A stretch of 64,000 bases of DNA. It comes from Alcaligenes faecalis (GTDB lineage Bacteria; Pseudomonadota; Gammaproteobacteria; Burkholderiales; Burkholderiaceae_B). The DNA lies in contig NZ_CP023667.1 in assembly GCF_002443155.1 (NCBI RefSeq), positions 2,108,001 to 2,172,000 on the forward strand, read 5' to 3'. The notes below the pieces were generated by a model. The model did not search any database. It was not told the DNA's origin and worked only from the letters and a program-made list of their open reading frames with translations. Each line of letters starts with the position of its first letter. Within the stretch, counting starts at the first letter, position 1. Below, one piece after another: positions 33,506-42,936 of this stretch. Made by a program: the position numbers and the translations under genes.

Positions 33506-34213
33506 ATGACAATCGATCTCTCCGCATTCCCCATCACCCGCAAATGGCCGGCTCAACACCCCGAGCGCCTGCAACTGTATTCCTTGCCCACTCCCAACGG
33601 CGTCAAGGTTTCCATCATGCTGGAAGAAATTGGCCTGCCTTACGAGCCGCATCTGGTCAGCTTTGAGCGCAACGATCAGCTCAGCCCGGAATTTATTTCG
33701 CTCAGCAGCAACAACAAGATCCCGGCGATTCTGGACCCCAATGGCCCTGGCGACAAACCACTGGCCTTGTTCGAGTCCGGTGCCATCCTGATCTATCTGG
33801 CAGAAAAAACTGGCCAGTTGCTCTCCGCAGACCCGGCCCAACGCTACGAAACCCTGCAATGGCTGATGTTCCAGATGGGTGGTGTAGGCCCCATGTTTGG
33901 TCAGCTGGGTTTCTTCCACAAATTTGCCGGCAAGGATTTTGAAGACAAGCGCCCTCGCGACCGCTATGTCAACGAATCCAAGCGCTTGCTGGGTGTGATC
34001 GACAAGCATCTGGACGGTAAGGACTGGATGGTGGGCAATAGCTACTCCATCACCGATATTGCTCTGTTCCCCTGGATTGCCAACCTGATCGGTTTTTACG
34101 GCGCAGGCGAGTTGGTGGAGTATGAGCAATTCAAGAACGTGGCCCGTGTTCTGCAGCAATTCCAGGCCCGCCCGGCGGTACAACGCGGCCTGAACATTCC
34201 TGCCCGTGATTGA
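33506..34213 (+). CDS. Glutathione S-transferase, Nu class (YfcG/YghU-like)
   Basis: The protein has 235 residues from the ATG at 33506, 6 bases after AAGGACG. The thioredoxin-like N-terminal domain has LYSLPTPNGVKVSIMLEEI with the Nu-class Thr-Pro-Asn, NNKIPAIL and the glutathione-binding FESGAILIYLAEKTG. An all-helical C-terminal domain follows, with WMVGNSYSITDIALFPWI. E. coli YfcG and YghU, the closest known relatives, have disulfide-bond reductase activity with glutathione. A role in thiol redox protection is inferred. Confidence 0.92.
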   Translation: MTIDLSAFPITRKWPAQHPERLQLYSLPTPNGVKVSIMLEEIGLPYEPHLVSFERNDQLSPEFISLSSNNKIPAILDPNGPGDKPLALFESGAILIYLAEKTGQLLSADPAQRYETLQWLMFQMGGVGPMFGQLGFFHKFAGKDFEDKRPRDRYVNESKRLLGVIDKHLDGKDWMVGNSYSITDIALFPWIANLIGFYGAGELVEYEQFKNVARVLQQFQARPAVQRGLNIPARD

Positions 34214-34436
34214 TGGATAAGCAGCGCCAATCAATGCTTATAAGCCAATTTTTAATAGCCCTGCTAGCAAGCTGGTCTTTTTTGTTTCGCTTGGCGGCAG
34301 TCCGTACAATTGGCCTCCTAAACATCCTGCGCAAGCGGTACTATTCCGTTTGCCTGGCTTGCTCATCAATCAAAAAACCAGTCTGTTCATAGAGCAGATA
34401 CAGGCAAATCCACCAGCCTGATGAGCAAGCCTTCAA

Positions 34437-34466
34437 AGCCCTGGATTCTTTCCAGGGCTTTTTTTT
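34437..34466 (+). terminator. Terminator downstream of GST gene
   Basis: AGCCCTGG-ATTCTTT-CCAGGGCT is followed by a T8 tract. The 220 bases between the GST stop and this hairpin contain no supported gene. Confidence 0.9.
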
Positions 34467-34559
34467 GTGTGTACGATTTGGCGCCCCCACTGCTGCTCAC
34501 GCAACCATGAGGTTACGGTCCAGATCCAAGACCAAACGCCTCTACAGTCAACGTAAGCA

Positions 34560-35426
34560 TTACACCGCAGGCAAAGGGATGAACTGATCATCATCCAGCG
34601 GTGGCAAACTGATACGACCGTTGACCCAATCATCCTTGGCCTGCTCGATGCGGTCTTTGCGGGAGGACACGAAGTTCCACCAGATATGGCGTGGTCCCAA
34701 GGGCTCGCCGCCCAGCAGCATCAAGTGGCTGCTCTGCTCGGCAAGGATACGGGGGCTGCCGCCTTTGGCAAAGACCAGCATCTGGCCGGCTGGATAGCGC
34801 TGTCCACCTACTTCCAGCCCGCCCGCACAGATATAAATGGCGCGCTCTTCGTGGCCGGTTGGCAAAGGGACAGACTGGCCGGCTTGCACGCGCAACTCCA
34901 TATAGAACAAAGGCGAGGCCACACTGGCGGGACTGCACAAACCCAGCGCCGAGCCGGCAATCAGACGACCTTCCAGGCCCGTATCCTTAATCAAAGGTAG
35001 CTGCTCGGCCTCGTAATGCACAAAGTCCGGGTTCTGTTCTTCCTTGTGTTCCGGCAAGGCCACCCAGGCCTGGATACCATCCATGCGACCACCTTGCGCG
35101 CGCATGGGCTCAAAGCGCTCGGAATGGCTGATGCCTGAACCCGCGGTCATCCAATTGAGCGCACCAGGTGTAATGTCCTGCTCCACGCCCAGACTGTCGC
35201 GGTGCGTCATGGCACCTTCAAACAAATAGGTTACGGTAGACAGGCCGATATGCGGGTGTGGCAGCACATCGTTCTCTGTTCCTACCGGTGCCGTCAGATC
35301 TTGCGGCCCCATGCGATCAAAGAAGATAAAAGGTCCCACCATACGCCGTTGGCGAAAGGGCAAAACGCGCCCCACTTCAAATGCACCAATGCTGTGCTGA
35401 CGTTGTGGAATAAGCAGCTCGACCAT
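34560..35426 (-). CDS. Pirin family protein
   Basis: The protein has 288 residues from the ATG at 35426 with GAGGTG upstream. It is a bicupin. The pirin metal site is visible as HPHIGLSTVTYLFEG and, further on, GSGISHSERFE (His, His, His, Glu ligands). Bacterial pirins such as YhhW act as quercetin 2,3-dioxygenases or redox sensors. The in vivo substrate here is unknown. It diverges from the alkB gene across an 80-base gap. Confidence 0.92.
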   Translation of the reverse strand: MVELLIPQRQHSIGAFEVGRVLPFRQRRMVGPFIFFDRMGPQDLTAPVGTENDVLPHPHIGLSTVTYLFEGAMTHRDSLGVEQDITPGALNWMTAGSGISHSERFEPMRAQGGRMDGIQAWVALPEHKEEQNPDFVHYEAEQLPLIKDTGLEGRLIAGSALGLCSPASVASPLFYMELRVQAGQSVPLPTGHEERAIYICAGGLEVGGQRYPAGQMLVFAKGGSPRILAEQSSHLMLLGGEPLGPRHIWWNFVSSRKDRIEQAKDDWVNGRISLPPLDDDQFIPLPAV

Positions 35427-35505
35427 AGACACCTCTACTGGGAAGTCGCAAAAATACAATCCCGATTACTATACTCTGGTCCCTGATTGCTTCGCTTACT
35501 CCCGC

Positions 35506-36153
35506 ATGTCCACGCTCTCACTCTTCGATCCCGTTCCCGGCCATGTGCTGACGCTGGATACCGGCCTTATTGCCCTGCCGGGTCTGGCCCTGCCCTACGC
35601 CGCTGCCTTGGCCCAAGCGGTTCAGGAGCTGGTGCGCAGCGCCCCCTGGCGACATATGCAGGTTCCATCAGGACATCACATGTCGGCCGCACAAAGCAGT
35701 TGTGGAGATTTGGGATGGATATCGGACGAGCACGGCTATCGCTACAGTCCCACAGACCCGCAAAGCGGTTTGGCCTGGCCCGCCATGCCTGTTGTATTCA
35801 AGGACTTGCTGGCGCGCATTGCCCAGGAGTCGGGCCAAGGTCCTTTTCAGCCCGATACCTGCCTGATCAACTACTACGACGAGCAGGCGCATATGTCCTT
35901 GCACCAGGACAGAAACGAGCGCGACTTGCAGCACCCGATCGTCTCGGTGTCCTTGGGGCGTGAGGCCTTGTTTTTATGGGGTGGCGCAAAACGCAGCGAC
36001 CCGGTGCGTACCCTGCGGCTACGCGATGGTGATGTGCTGGTCTGGTGGGGACCATCCAGAATGAATTTTCACGGGGTACGCAGACTGGAAGGCCCAGCCC
36101 ATCCACTCTGGGGTTCGGGCCGGGTCAATCTGACATTCAGAAAAGCAGGTTAA
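35506..36153 (+). CDS. alkB: Alpha-ketoglutarate-dependent DNA/RNA dealkylase AlkB
   Basis: The protein has 215 residues. The Fe(II)/2-oxoglutarate fold has HxD ligands near 133-135 in SLHQDRNE and the third ligand in NFHGVRR. The 2-oxoglutarate-binding arginines are in RVNLTFR, and the substrate-recognition Arg region is ERDLQHPIVSVSLG. It oxidatively removes methyl groups from 1-methyladenine and 3-methylcytosine. It is a single gene without an ada-box neighbour, and its 3' end faces the amidase gene. Confidence 0.94.
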   Translation: MSTLSLFDPVPGHVLTLDTGLIALPGLALPYAAALAQAVQELVRSAPWRHMQVPSGHHMSAAQSSCGDLGWISDEHGYRYSPTDPQSGLAWPAMPVVFKDLLARIAQESGQGPFQPDTCLINYYDEQAHMSLHQDRNERDLQHPIVSVSLGREALFLWGGAKRSDPVRTLRLRDGDVLVWWGPSRMNFHGVRRLEGPAHPLWGSGRVNLTFRKAG

Positions 36154-36164
36154 GGCCTGTGTGA

Positions 36165-36953
36165 TCAACCCAGTTCGGGCGGTGCAAAACGGCGATTGTC
36201 CAGTACAGGCAAAATACGGCGGGCATAGGCCAGACGCTCCCGATCCAGATCGACCAAAAGCAAAGTGGGTGTCTCTGCCGCCTGGGCCACAATCACCCCC
36301 AGGGGATCGACCACCAGACTTTGGCCGATATTGCGTTCGCCACATTCACCCACGGCCACCATATAAGCCGTGTTTTCCAAAGCGCGAGCCGTCGTCAACA
36401 CTCGCCAGTGGTGTTCCTTCAAGGGCCCTTTCAGCCAGGCCGACGGTGCCAACAGGACTTGAGCCCCATCCACGCACAAGCGACGAGCAAGTTCGGGAAA
36501 GCGCAGATCGTAGCAAGTCATCAAACCGACCTTGAAACCGGCCACATCAATCAAGGCGGGGATTTCTGTACCGGGCTGTACATAGCGCGATTCTTGTACC
36601 GAGAAAGCATCGTACAAATGGAGTTTGTTGTAATGCGCCAGCACCTGACCATCACGCAACACCACCAAGGTATTCCAGACCTTGCCTTCCCCTGCTGGGG
36701 TATGAATGCAGAACACCACCGTCAAATCGGTATCGCGGGTCGCGGCGCTCAGGCGGCTGACAAACTCCCCATCCAGGGCTTGTGCCGATTTCAGAACCAC
36801 TTCAGGATCGGCCACATTTCTGGCCAGCACACCCTCTGGCAAGACCAGTAACTGAGCTCCAGAGCGCAAGGCCTGGTCGATCAGCCCCAGACAAGCGCTC
36901 AGGTTCTCCTGCGAATCTTTGGATACGGCCATCTGGCCCAATGCAACTTTCAT
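36165..36953 (-). CDS. Deaminated glutathione amidase (YbeM/Nit1-like)
   Basis: The protein has 262 residues; the ATG at 36953 follows GGAGG by 5 bases. It is a nitrilase-superfamily enzyme with the catalytic Glu in VLPEGVLAR, Lys in YNKLHLYDAF and Cys in GLMTCYDLRFPELA. It matches E. coli YbeM very closely over its length (for example GPLKEHHW, ARALENTAYMVAVGECG, and the end PVLDNRRFAPPEL). This group hydrolyses deaminated glutathione, a damage product of transaminases, to 2-oxoglutarate and Cys-Gly. It is a metabolite-repair enzyme. Confidence 0.93.
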   Translation of the reverse strand: MKVALGQMAVSKDSQENLSACLGLIDQALRSGAQLLVLPEGVLARNVADPEVVLKSAQALDGEFVSRLSAATRDTDLTVVFCIHTPAGEGKVWNTLVVLRDGQVLAHYNKLHLYDAFSVQESRYVQPGTEIPALIDVAGFKVGLMTCYDLRFPELARRLCVDGAQVLLAPSAWLKGPLKEHHWRVLTTARALENTAYMVAVGECGERNIGQSLVVDPLGVIVAQAAETPTLLLVDLDRERLAYARRILPVLDNRRFAPPELG

Positions 36954-37660
36954 GACCACCTCCTTGAGTGTGCTGCCTGAATGATTCTAACGCAGCGTTT
37001 CGGCTTGGCCAGCCAACAATCCGAACACAAAAATAGTTCACCAGGCGGTCAAACGTAAAACAACACTCTGCTCTTCTGTATCACTGATACGTTTGCCTAT
37101 CTCCCACTTCCCAGCATGTAAAAAAACTGACAGGAATTGAAATTAAAAACAGCTCATGTTTTCGTCAAGACCTCAAACGCGTTTAACCACACTAAACAAG
37201 CTAGGTGAATTCAAGAACATTTCCGCAAGACGACTCACTTAATTAAGCGACTGAACAAGAAAACAATGCGATAACTTGCCCAGCTGCAAGCTATGGCCTG
37301 AGAGGCTATCCATCCGACCCGCATTTTTCCATCATGAGCTTGAATTGGGTTCGGGCAGACAGCTCGAACCACACTGATTCTTGCGGAGCAAATCCTTAAA
37401 ATCAAAAAACATATGACAATGAGATATAAAAAACATTTATATTTGCAATGCCATATAGGATATACAAGCAAGTAAAATTACTTGTTCATTAAGCCGGACA
37501 AAATCGCACAAATCCCAGGTGCAGTCTTGCGCCATGATTGAAGTCGATTACCTTAACTCCTTCAGAGCATGGTTTGGCCCTAAAAAATATGACCGGACAT
37601 AATTGAAAAATAAATTCACCCTGAATAAATCAATAAACAAAAGAAAGAGAAAACCAGCTT

Positions 37661-37700
37661 AAAAAAATGGGCCTGCTGCAAACATGCACAGGCCCACTCT
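37661..37700 (-). terminator. Minus-strand intrinsic terminator in AT-rich region
   Basis: On the minus strand TGGGCCTG...CAGGCCCA is followed by a T7 tract. No annotated gene feeds into it, so it implies an unrecognised minus-strand transcript. Confidence 0.6.
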
Positions 37701-37813
37701 TTAATTTTCAACGCCGTACCACCGCCTGAAACAAGGCTTTGAATCATGGCTGCACGCCGCATCGCCATTGGACCGTCAATGCACTAATGATTGAAATCCA
37801 AAATAATCAGAAT

Positions 37814-37847
37814 AAAAAAAACCCCCGATTTCTTGCAAAATCAGGGG
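37814..37847 (-). terminator. Second minus-strand terminator in AT-rich region
   Basis: On the minus strand CCCCTGATTTT-GCAAG-AAATCGGGG is followed by eight T residues. The upstream 280 bases contain no gene, so a small RNA is possible. Confidence 0.6.
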
Positions 37848-38133
37848 AAAGCTACCACAGGAAAATGATTGGATACAAAACACCCAATACCGAGATTCTA
37901 TATAAAAAAGATAAAAAAATCTGCATACGTTGTTTAGGGCTGACGCTATAGATAGATAAATTAATTTGTGCTAGGACGTAATAAAAACTAAAAACTTAAA
38001 AAGATCTTCAATTCCCTACAGTTACATGACCTTATTCAAGCCCTAGAAATCTTGAGCCTGCCCCCAGGACTGCGCGACAATAAGGCCTCTTACGGGCTGG
38101 ACACACCCCCTTCTTGTTTCTCAGGCTTTTATC

Positions 38134-39306
38134 TTGTCTTCATCACACGATTCCTTATCTTCCCGCCAGGTTCTACTGGCGATTCTGGCCTTGGCTGTCG
38201 GTGGTTTTTCCATCGGCACGGGCGAATTTGTCATCATGGGCTTGCTGCCTGATGTCGCCCTGGATCTGGGCATCGATATCCCTACTGCTGGCCATTTAAT
38301 CAGCGCCTATGCCCTGGGCGTGGTTGTCGGCGCACCCGTTCTGGCCGTGCTCGGTGCGCGCTGGCCATGGCGACGCCTCTTGATTGCCTTGATGGGCGCC
38401 TATGCCGTAGGCAATTTTCTGACCGTGATCGCCCCCAGCTATGAAACCGTTTTAGTCACCCGCTTTTTGGCAGGTTTCCCGCACGGCACCTACTTTGGTG
38501 TTGCCGCCCTGGTTGCCGCCCGTCTGGTGCCACCCCATCGCCGCGCCCAGGCCGTCGCCTATGTCATGCTGGGTTTGACCGTCGCCACCTTGCTGGGCGT
38601 GCCGATTGCCACCACTCTGGGTCAATGGCTCAGTTGGCAAGCGGCCTTCACTTTTGTCAGCATCATTGCCCTGATCACCATGGGCCTGGTGCTGCGTTTT
38701 GTTCCTTTTGTCCCTGCCAACACCCTGGCCAGCCCCTTGCGCGAATTGGGGGCCTTGAAACGCAAGCAGGTCTGGTTGACGCTGGGCATAGGTGCCATTG
38801 GCTTTGGCGGCATGTTCTCGGTGTTCAGCTATGTGAAATCCACCCTGATGGAACTGGCCGGGCTGTCAGCCAGCGCCATTCCGGTTGTACTGGCCTTGTT
38901 TGGGGTCGGTATGGTCCTGGGGAATCTGCTGGGTGCACGCTACGCCGACCGCTATCTGGATCGCAGTATTCGGCTGGTGCTGATCTGGGCAACCGGAGTG
39001 CTGCTATTGTTCATGATTACGGCTCATCACCCTATTCTGGGCCCCTTGAATATCATGCTGATCGGCACCCTGGTGGCCTTGGGGCCAGCCTTGCAGATTC
39101 GTTTGATGGACGTGGCCGGAGATGCCCAAACACTGGCCGCAGCCTTGAATCACTCGGCCTTCAATATGGCCAACGCCTTGGGCGCCTGGTTGGGTGGGCT
39201 GACCATCGCCGCTGGCTGGGGCTGGACCTCCACCGCCTGGGTCGGTGCCCTGCTGGCTTTGGGTGGCTTGGGCCTGCACACCATTTCGCTGCGCATCAAA
39301 GAGTAA
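38134..39306 (+). CDS. MFS transporter, DHA1 family (AraJ/YdhP-like)
   Basis: The protein has 390 residues with twelve predicted membrane segments. The start appears to be TTG at 38134 (MSSSHDSLSSRQ); no in-frame ATG precedes the first membrane helix. FSIGTGEFVIMGLLPDVALDLG is the signature of the AraJ/YdhP/sugar-efflux group. The central loop between segments 6 and 7 (about 185-205) is basic. It is a proton-driven exporter; the substrate is unknown. It ends at a strong bidirectional terminator shared with the next transporter. Confidence 0.88.
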   Translation: MSSSHDSLSSRQVLLAILALAVGGFSIGTGEFVIMGLLPDVALDLGIDIPTAGHLISAYALGVVVGAPVLAVLGARWPWRRLLIALMGAYAVGNFLTVIAPSYETVLVTRFLAGFPHGTYFGVAALVAARLVPPHRRAQAVAYVMLGLTVATLLGVPIATTLGQWLSWQAAFTFVSIIALITMGLVLRFVPFVPANTLASPLRELGALKRKQVWLTLGIGAIGFGGMFSVFSYVKSTLMELAGLSASAIPVVLALFGVGMVLGNLLGARYADRYLDRSIRLVLIWATGVLLLFMITAHHPILGPLNIMLIGTLVALGPALQIRLMDVAGDAQTLAAALNHSAFNMANALGAWLGGLTIAAGWGWTSTAWVGALLALGGLGLHTISLRIKE

Positions 39307-39424
39307 AAACAGATCTGCTCCCAGCCAGCGTAGGCAGCTAGACGACCCTAGCCGATTCAGAGCAAGCCAATCTGCAACTGAAAATGGCTTTGGCAGAACT
39401 GAAAATCTGCCAGTCTTTCATGGA

Positions 39425-39480
39425 AAAAACGGCCTGTGATTGCAACACCTTTCAAAGGTATTCAATCACAGGCCGCTTTT
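39425..39480. terminator. Strong bidirectional terminator between two convergent MFS genes
   Basis: A 13-bp perfect stem CGGCCTGTGATTG/CAATCACAGGCCG has an internal ACCTTT/AAAGGT arm. It has an A tract before and a T tract after. Confidence 0.92.
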
Positions 39481-39527
39481 CTGGATCTCTCTCGACGATC
39501 CGGCTATTTACTGTTTACAAGTCCGCC

Positions 39528-40724
39528 TCAGACTTTTTCAGGCTGTGCAGGTCGGGCAGCCAGCCAACCGGCATAACTCATCCCGAAGCTGACCAAAATG
39601 CACAAGCCCAGCGCCCAACCCCAGCCATCGAACAAGTCATGCAAGCCGCCCATGGCAGGTGGGCCAAAGGCCGCCAGCAAATAGCCCATGCACTGCGCCA
39701 TACCCGACAGGGACGCAGCCTGCGACGTAGAGGTAGAACGCACACCGATCAAGGCCAGGGCAATCAGGAAAACACTACCACTACCAATACCAAACAGCAC
39801 CGCCCACAGCAAAGACCACGATGGCAAGACCAGAAAGCCGACAAAGGTCAACGTCTGCAACAAGGCGCCCGCCAAAGCGACGGCACGCTGGTCATGCAAA
39901 CGGCTGAGCACAGGCATGAGCAGCAAGGCAGGGATGGCGGTCGCCAGCTGCATCAAACCGTGAATCTGGCCGGCATGATCCGGTTCAAAGCCGTAGTTCA
40001 CCAGCATCACCGGCAGCCAGCTTGCAATCATGTAGTACGCCACCGAGTTCAGACCCATATACAGGGTGATGTACCAGGCCAGAGGCAAACGCCACACCGA
40101 CGCGCTGCTGGCAGGGGCTGGCGGTGCACTTTGCGCCGCACGTCGATCCGCCCCCAGCTGTGTGGCCCACACCAGAACACTGGCCAGTGACATCACACCC
40201 ACCACAATCAAAGACGACCAACGCCAGCTTTGGCCTGTCCACTCTGCCATCGGCACGGCCATCGCGGAGTTGAAAGCCGCAACCAGGCCCATGAACAGGA
40301 CATACAAGGAAGTAATAAAACCAATACGCAAAGGGAAATGACGCTTGACCAGGGACGGCAAGAGCACATTACCCAGGGCAATCCCGATAGCCAGCAAACC
40401 AATACCGGCAAACAACTCCGTCGCTCCCCCCAGAACTCGCACCACCACACCAATGGCAATCAGCACGGAAGCGATGAACAAAGAGCGAGACAGCCCCACC
40501 TTACGAGCCATGGAGGCGGCCAGCAAGGAGACCACCGCGAAGATGAACAAGGGCATGGCAGTCAGCAAACCGGCCTGCGTGGACGACAGGGACAGGTCTG
40601 CCTGGATCAGCTCCAGCAAGGGAGCGATACCCGTGATCGGAGCTCGCAGATTGCCAGCGATCAGCAAGACGCCAATCAACACCAGCAAGGGGTGGGAGAG
40701 CCAGGAGAGTCGAGAGAGGGACAT
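39528..40724 (-). CDS. MFS transporter, CynX/NimT family
   Basis: The protein has 398 residues with twelve hydrophobic segments. NLRAPITGIAPLLELIQADL at the first loop, and MAQCMGYLLAAFGPPAMGGLHD in segment 10-11, are typical of CynX/NimT (TIGR00896). E. coli NimT (YeaN) exports 2-nitroimidazole and CynX is linked to cyanate. The gene diverges from an AraC-type regulator across 96 bases. That is the same pairing as nimT-nimR, so a drug or toxic-heterocycle export role under that regulator is likely but unproven. Confidence 0.9.
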   Translation of the reverse strand: MSLSRLSWLSHPLLVLIGVLLIAGNLRAPITGIAPLLELIQADLSLSSTQAGLLTAMPLFIFAVVSLLAASMARKVGLSRSLFIASVLIAIGVVVRVLGGATELFAGIGLLAIGIALGNVLLPSLVKRHFPLRIGFITSLYVLFMGLVAAFNSAMAVPMAEWTGQSWRWSSLIVVGVMSLASVLVWATQLGADRRAAQSAPPAPASSASVWRLPLAWYITLYMGLNSVAYYMIASWLPVMLVNYGFEPDHAGQIHGLMQLATAIPALLLMPVLSRLHDQRAVALAGALLQTLTFVGFLVLPSWSLLWAVLFGIGSGSVFLIALALIGVRSTSTSQAASLSGMAQCMGYLLAAFGPPAMGGLHDLFDGWGWALGLCILVSFGMSYAGWLAARPAQPEKV

Positions 40725-40820
40725 GAAATGTAGCCAGTAGGTGAAAACCCTACTCTATCTTGTTTCGAGCCCGGCGCAAACAGGATATTATGACAACTTA
40801 TACCTCAAACCGGACAAAGC

Positions 40821-41585
40821 ATGAGTTTTAGCGCCAATCCGCAAGGCGGGCCTATTTTCAGCATCAAGATGGCGATAGGTAGCAATACTGAAAATCCATT
40901 GCATACCCATCCCAATGGACAGCTGATCATGACGCAATATGGCTCGGTCACCCTGCAAACCGACCAGGGCTACTGGATGGTTCCGCCGCTATGCGCCGTC
41001 TGGGTGCCGGTGGGTATTCGCCACCGTGCCCGTGCCGACGATCAGGCCCTGATTCATTTCCTGTACATTCAGCCCGGTCTGGATCAATTGCCCGATCATT
41101 GCAGCACGCTGGATCTGAGCCCCATGGTGCGCGAAATGATCATTCATTTAAGCGACCTGAACCCCCACTACGAGCCAGGCAGCCAGACACACCGCCTGGC
41201 GCTGGTGCTGCTGGAAACCTTGAACCAGATGCCCACACGTCAATTGCATGTGCCGGTGCCCGAAGACAAAGTCCTGCAAACGATTGCGCAACATATGCTC
41301 AAGCAGCCCGACTCGCGCCCCACCATGGCCGACTGGGCAAAAGAACTGGCCATGAGTGAGCGCACCCTGGCTCGACATATGCTAAAACACACAGGGATGA
41401 GCTTCGGGCGCTGGCGGCAACAATTCATGATTATGCTGGCCCTGCAAAAACTGGGTTCAGGAATGTCCGTAAAGAGCACCGCCAGGGAATTGGGTTACAC
41501 CTCTATCAGTGCCTTTATTACTGTTTTCAAATCCATTTTGGGCGACACTCCCAGCCGTTACTTAAGCCAAACCCATTCCTCTTAA
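40821..41585 (+). CDS. AraC-family regulator with cupin sensor (NimR-like)
   Basis: The protein has 254 residues. The N-terminal cupin domain (about 20-95) has HTHPNGQLIMTQYGSVTLQT. The C-terminal double helix-turn-helix (about 150-250) has MADWAKELAMSERTLARHML and STARELGYTSISAFITVFKS. It fits the NimR/YeaM type, repressors of the neighbouring nimT transporter. It diverges from the CynX/NimT gene, and the BenE gene starts 28 bases after its stop, so it may affect both sides. Confidence 0.9.
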   Translation: MSFSANPQGGPIFSIKMAIGSNTENPLHTHPNGQLIMTQYGSVTLQTDQGYWMVPPLCAVWVPVGIRHRARADDQALIHFLYIQPGLDQLPDHCSTLDLSPMVREMIIHLSDLNPHYEPGSQTHRLALVLLETLNQMPTRQLHVPVPEDKVLQTIAQHMLKQPDSRPTMADWAKELAMSERTLARHMLKHTGMSFGRWRQQFMIMLALQKLGSGMSVKSTARELGYTSISAFITVFKSILGDTPSRYLSQTHSS

Positions 41586-41613
41586 GTCACCACTACCCAC
41601 ACCACTCGCATCC

Positions 41614-42816
41614 ATGTCTTCCACACACCTGTCCCGCCCCGGATATCTGCAGCGTTTATTGAGTTGGTTCCAGATTTCTCACATGTCGGCGGGGCTGATT
41701 GCCGTGCTGGTGGGCTATACCAGTTCCGCTGCCATTGTTTTTCAGGCGGCTCAAGCAGCCGGTGCCAACACCGCCGAGCTGGGCTCCTGGATGTGGTCTT
41801 TGGGTATTGGTCTGGGTTTGCTGTCGGCAGGCCTGTCGCTGCGCTACAAGATTCCGATTCTGACCGCCTGGTCCACGCCCGGGGCAGCGCTGCTGGCCAC
41901 GGGTCTGGTGGGTCTGCCCATGTCGCAGGCCGTGGGGATTTTCCTGTTCTCGTCCCTGCTGACCACTATTTGTGGTCTTAGCGGCAGTTTTCAAAAGTTG
42001 ATGCAGTACATGCCGCGCAGCATTGCCGGCGCCATGCTGGGCGGCATCTTGCTGCGCTTTGGCCTGGACCTGTTTAGTGCCATGCAAACCCAATGGCTGC
42101 TGTGCCTGAGCATGTTCATTGTGTTTCTGGTGGTGCGCCAGTGGTCACCGCGCTATGCCGTGCCGCTGGCGCTGGTGGCCGGTGTCACGATTGCCGCCAT
42201 GCAGGGTTTGCTGAAAATGGAAATTCTGAGCTGGTCACCCGCCTCGCCGGTATTGGTCTGGCCCGAGTTTTCATGGACGGCCCTGATCGGTGTGGGCATT
42301 CCCTTTTTCATCGTGACCATGAGCTCGCAGAACATTCCGGGCGTGGCCGTGTTAAAGGCCCATAACTATGATGCCCCCAACTCCACCGTCATCAGCTGGA
42401 CCGGCATTGTGGGCCTGATCTTTGGCCCCTTCGGTGGCTATGCCTACAATCTGGCCGCCATCAGCGCTGCCCTGTGCATGACCCCGGAAGTGGATGCGGA
42501 CCCGCGTCAACGTTATCGCGCCAGTGTCTGGGCCGGCATTTTCTATTTTGCGGCAGGTATTTTCGGTGCCACCGTCGTCAGCCTGTTTGCGGCTTTCCCC
42601 ACAGAACTGATCGCCGCCATTGCTGGCCTGGCCTTGCTGGGTACCATTGGCAACAGCATTCACATGGCTTTGGAAGCCCCGGATACCCGTGATGCAGCCC
42701 TGGTCACCTTTTTGACCACTGCCTCGGGCATGAGCCTGCTCAATATCGGCAGTGCCTTCTGGGGTCTGGTTTTTGGTATGGCTATGTACTTGATTCAGAA
42801 ACGAAAAGTTTCCTGA
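41614..42816 (+). CDS. Benzoate/H+ symporter family protein BenE (YdcO-like)
   Basis: The protein has 400 residues with about twelve membrane segments. It fits the BenE family with FQISHMSAGLIAVLVGYTSS at the N-terminus, YKIPILTAWSTPGAALLA and SSQNIPGVAVLKAHNYD. Family members belong to the APC/NAT-like fold and are thought to take up benzoate by proton symport, but many lack a verified substrate. No benzoate-degradation genes are present. It probably shares a transcript with the AraC-type regulator gene. Confidence 0.9.
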   Translation: MSSTHLSRPGYLQRLLSWFQISHMSAGLIAVLVGYTSSAAIVFQAAQAAGANTAELGSWMWSLGIGLGLLSAGLSLRYKIPILTAWSTPGAALLATGLVGLPMSQAVGIFLFSSLLTTICGLSGSFQKLMQYMPRSIAGAMLGGILLRFGLDLFSAMQTQWLLCLSMFIVFLVVRQWSPRYAVPLALVAGVTIAAMQGLLKMEILSWSPASPVLVWPEFSWTALIGVGIPFFIVTMSSQNIPGVAVLKAHNYDAPNSTVISWTGIVGLIFGPFGGYAYNLAAISAALCMTPEVDADPRQRYRASVWAGIFYFAAGIFGATVVSLFAAFPTELIAAIAGLALLGTIGNSIHMALEAPDTRDAALVTFLTTASGMSLLNIGSAFWGLVFGMAMYLIQKRKVS

Positions 42817-42842
42817 TTCCGCCCTGCCCCCGATCTCTGTTC

Positions 42843-42887
42843 AAGACGGCAAACAAGCTTCACATTTGCTTGCTTTGCCGTCTTTTT
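42843..42887 (+). terminator. Terminator after benE-like gene
   Basis: GACGGCAAA-CAAGC...GCTTG-C-TTTGCCGTC is followed by TTTTT, 27 bases beyond the stop. Confidence 0.92.
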
Positions 42888-42936
42888 CATTTGGCACACT
42901 TAAGGCGTGACCACTTTTCTTTAACGGAGGTGCTTC

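Larger units (their letters stand above)
36960..38133. other. AT-rich intergenic region without convincing protein genes
   Basis: This is about 1.17 kb of markedly AT-rich sequence in a GC-rich genome. Short frames at 37235-37471 (minus) and 37739-37951 (plus) have no ribosome sites and no plausible domains. It holds two minus-strand terminator hairpins (37661-37700 and 37814-37847) and a short GC-rich patch (37701-37790). The patch ends, on the minus strand, in a plausible protein C-terminus (KPCFRRWYGVEN, stop), which may be a gene relic. Transferred DNA or small RNA genes are the likeliest content. Confidence 0.5.

Noticed and set aside
34210..34392. 60-codon frame after the GST gene
   Set aside because: The frame overlaps the GST stop region and has no ribosome site. 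Its hydrophobic composition seems to follow from AT-rich spacer sequence before a terminator.
37235..37471. Minus-strand 78-codon frame in the AT-rich gap
   Set aside because: It has no ribosome site, no conserved pattern and random-looking composition. The region is better described as non-coding.
37739..37951. Plus-strand 70-codon frame in the AT-rich gap
   Set aside because: It crosses a strong minus-strand terminator hairpin, and its Lys/Asn-rich text reflects AT-rich DNA rather than a protein.
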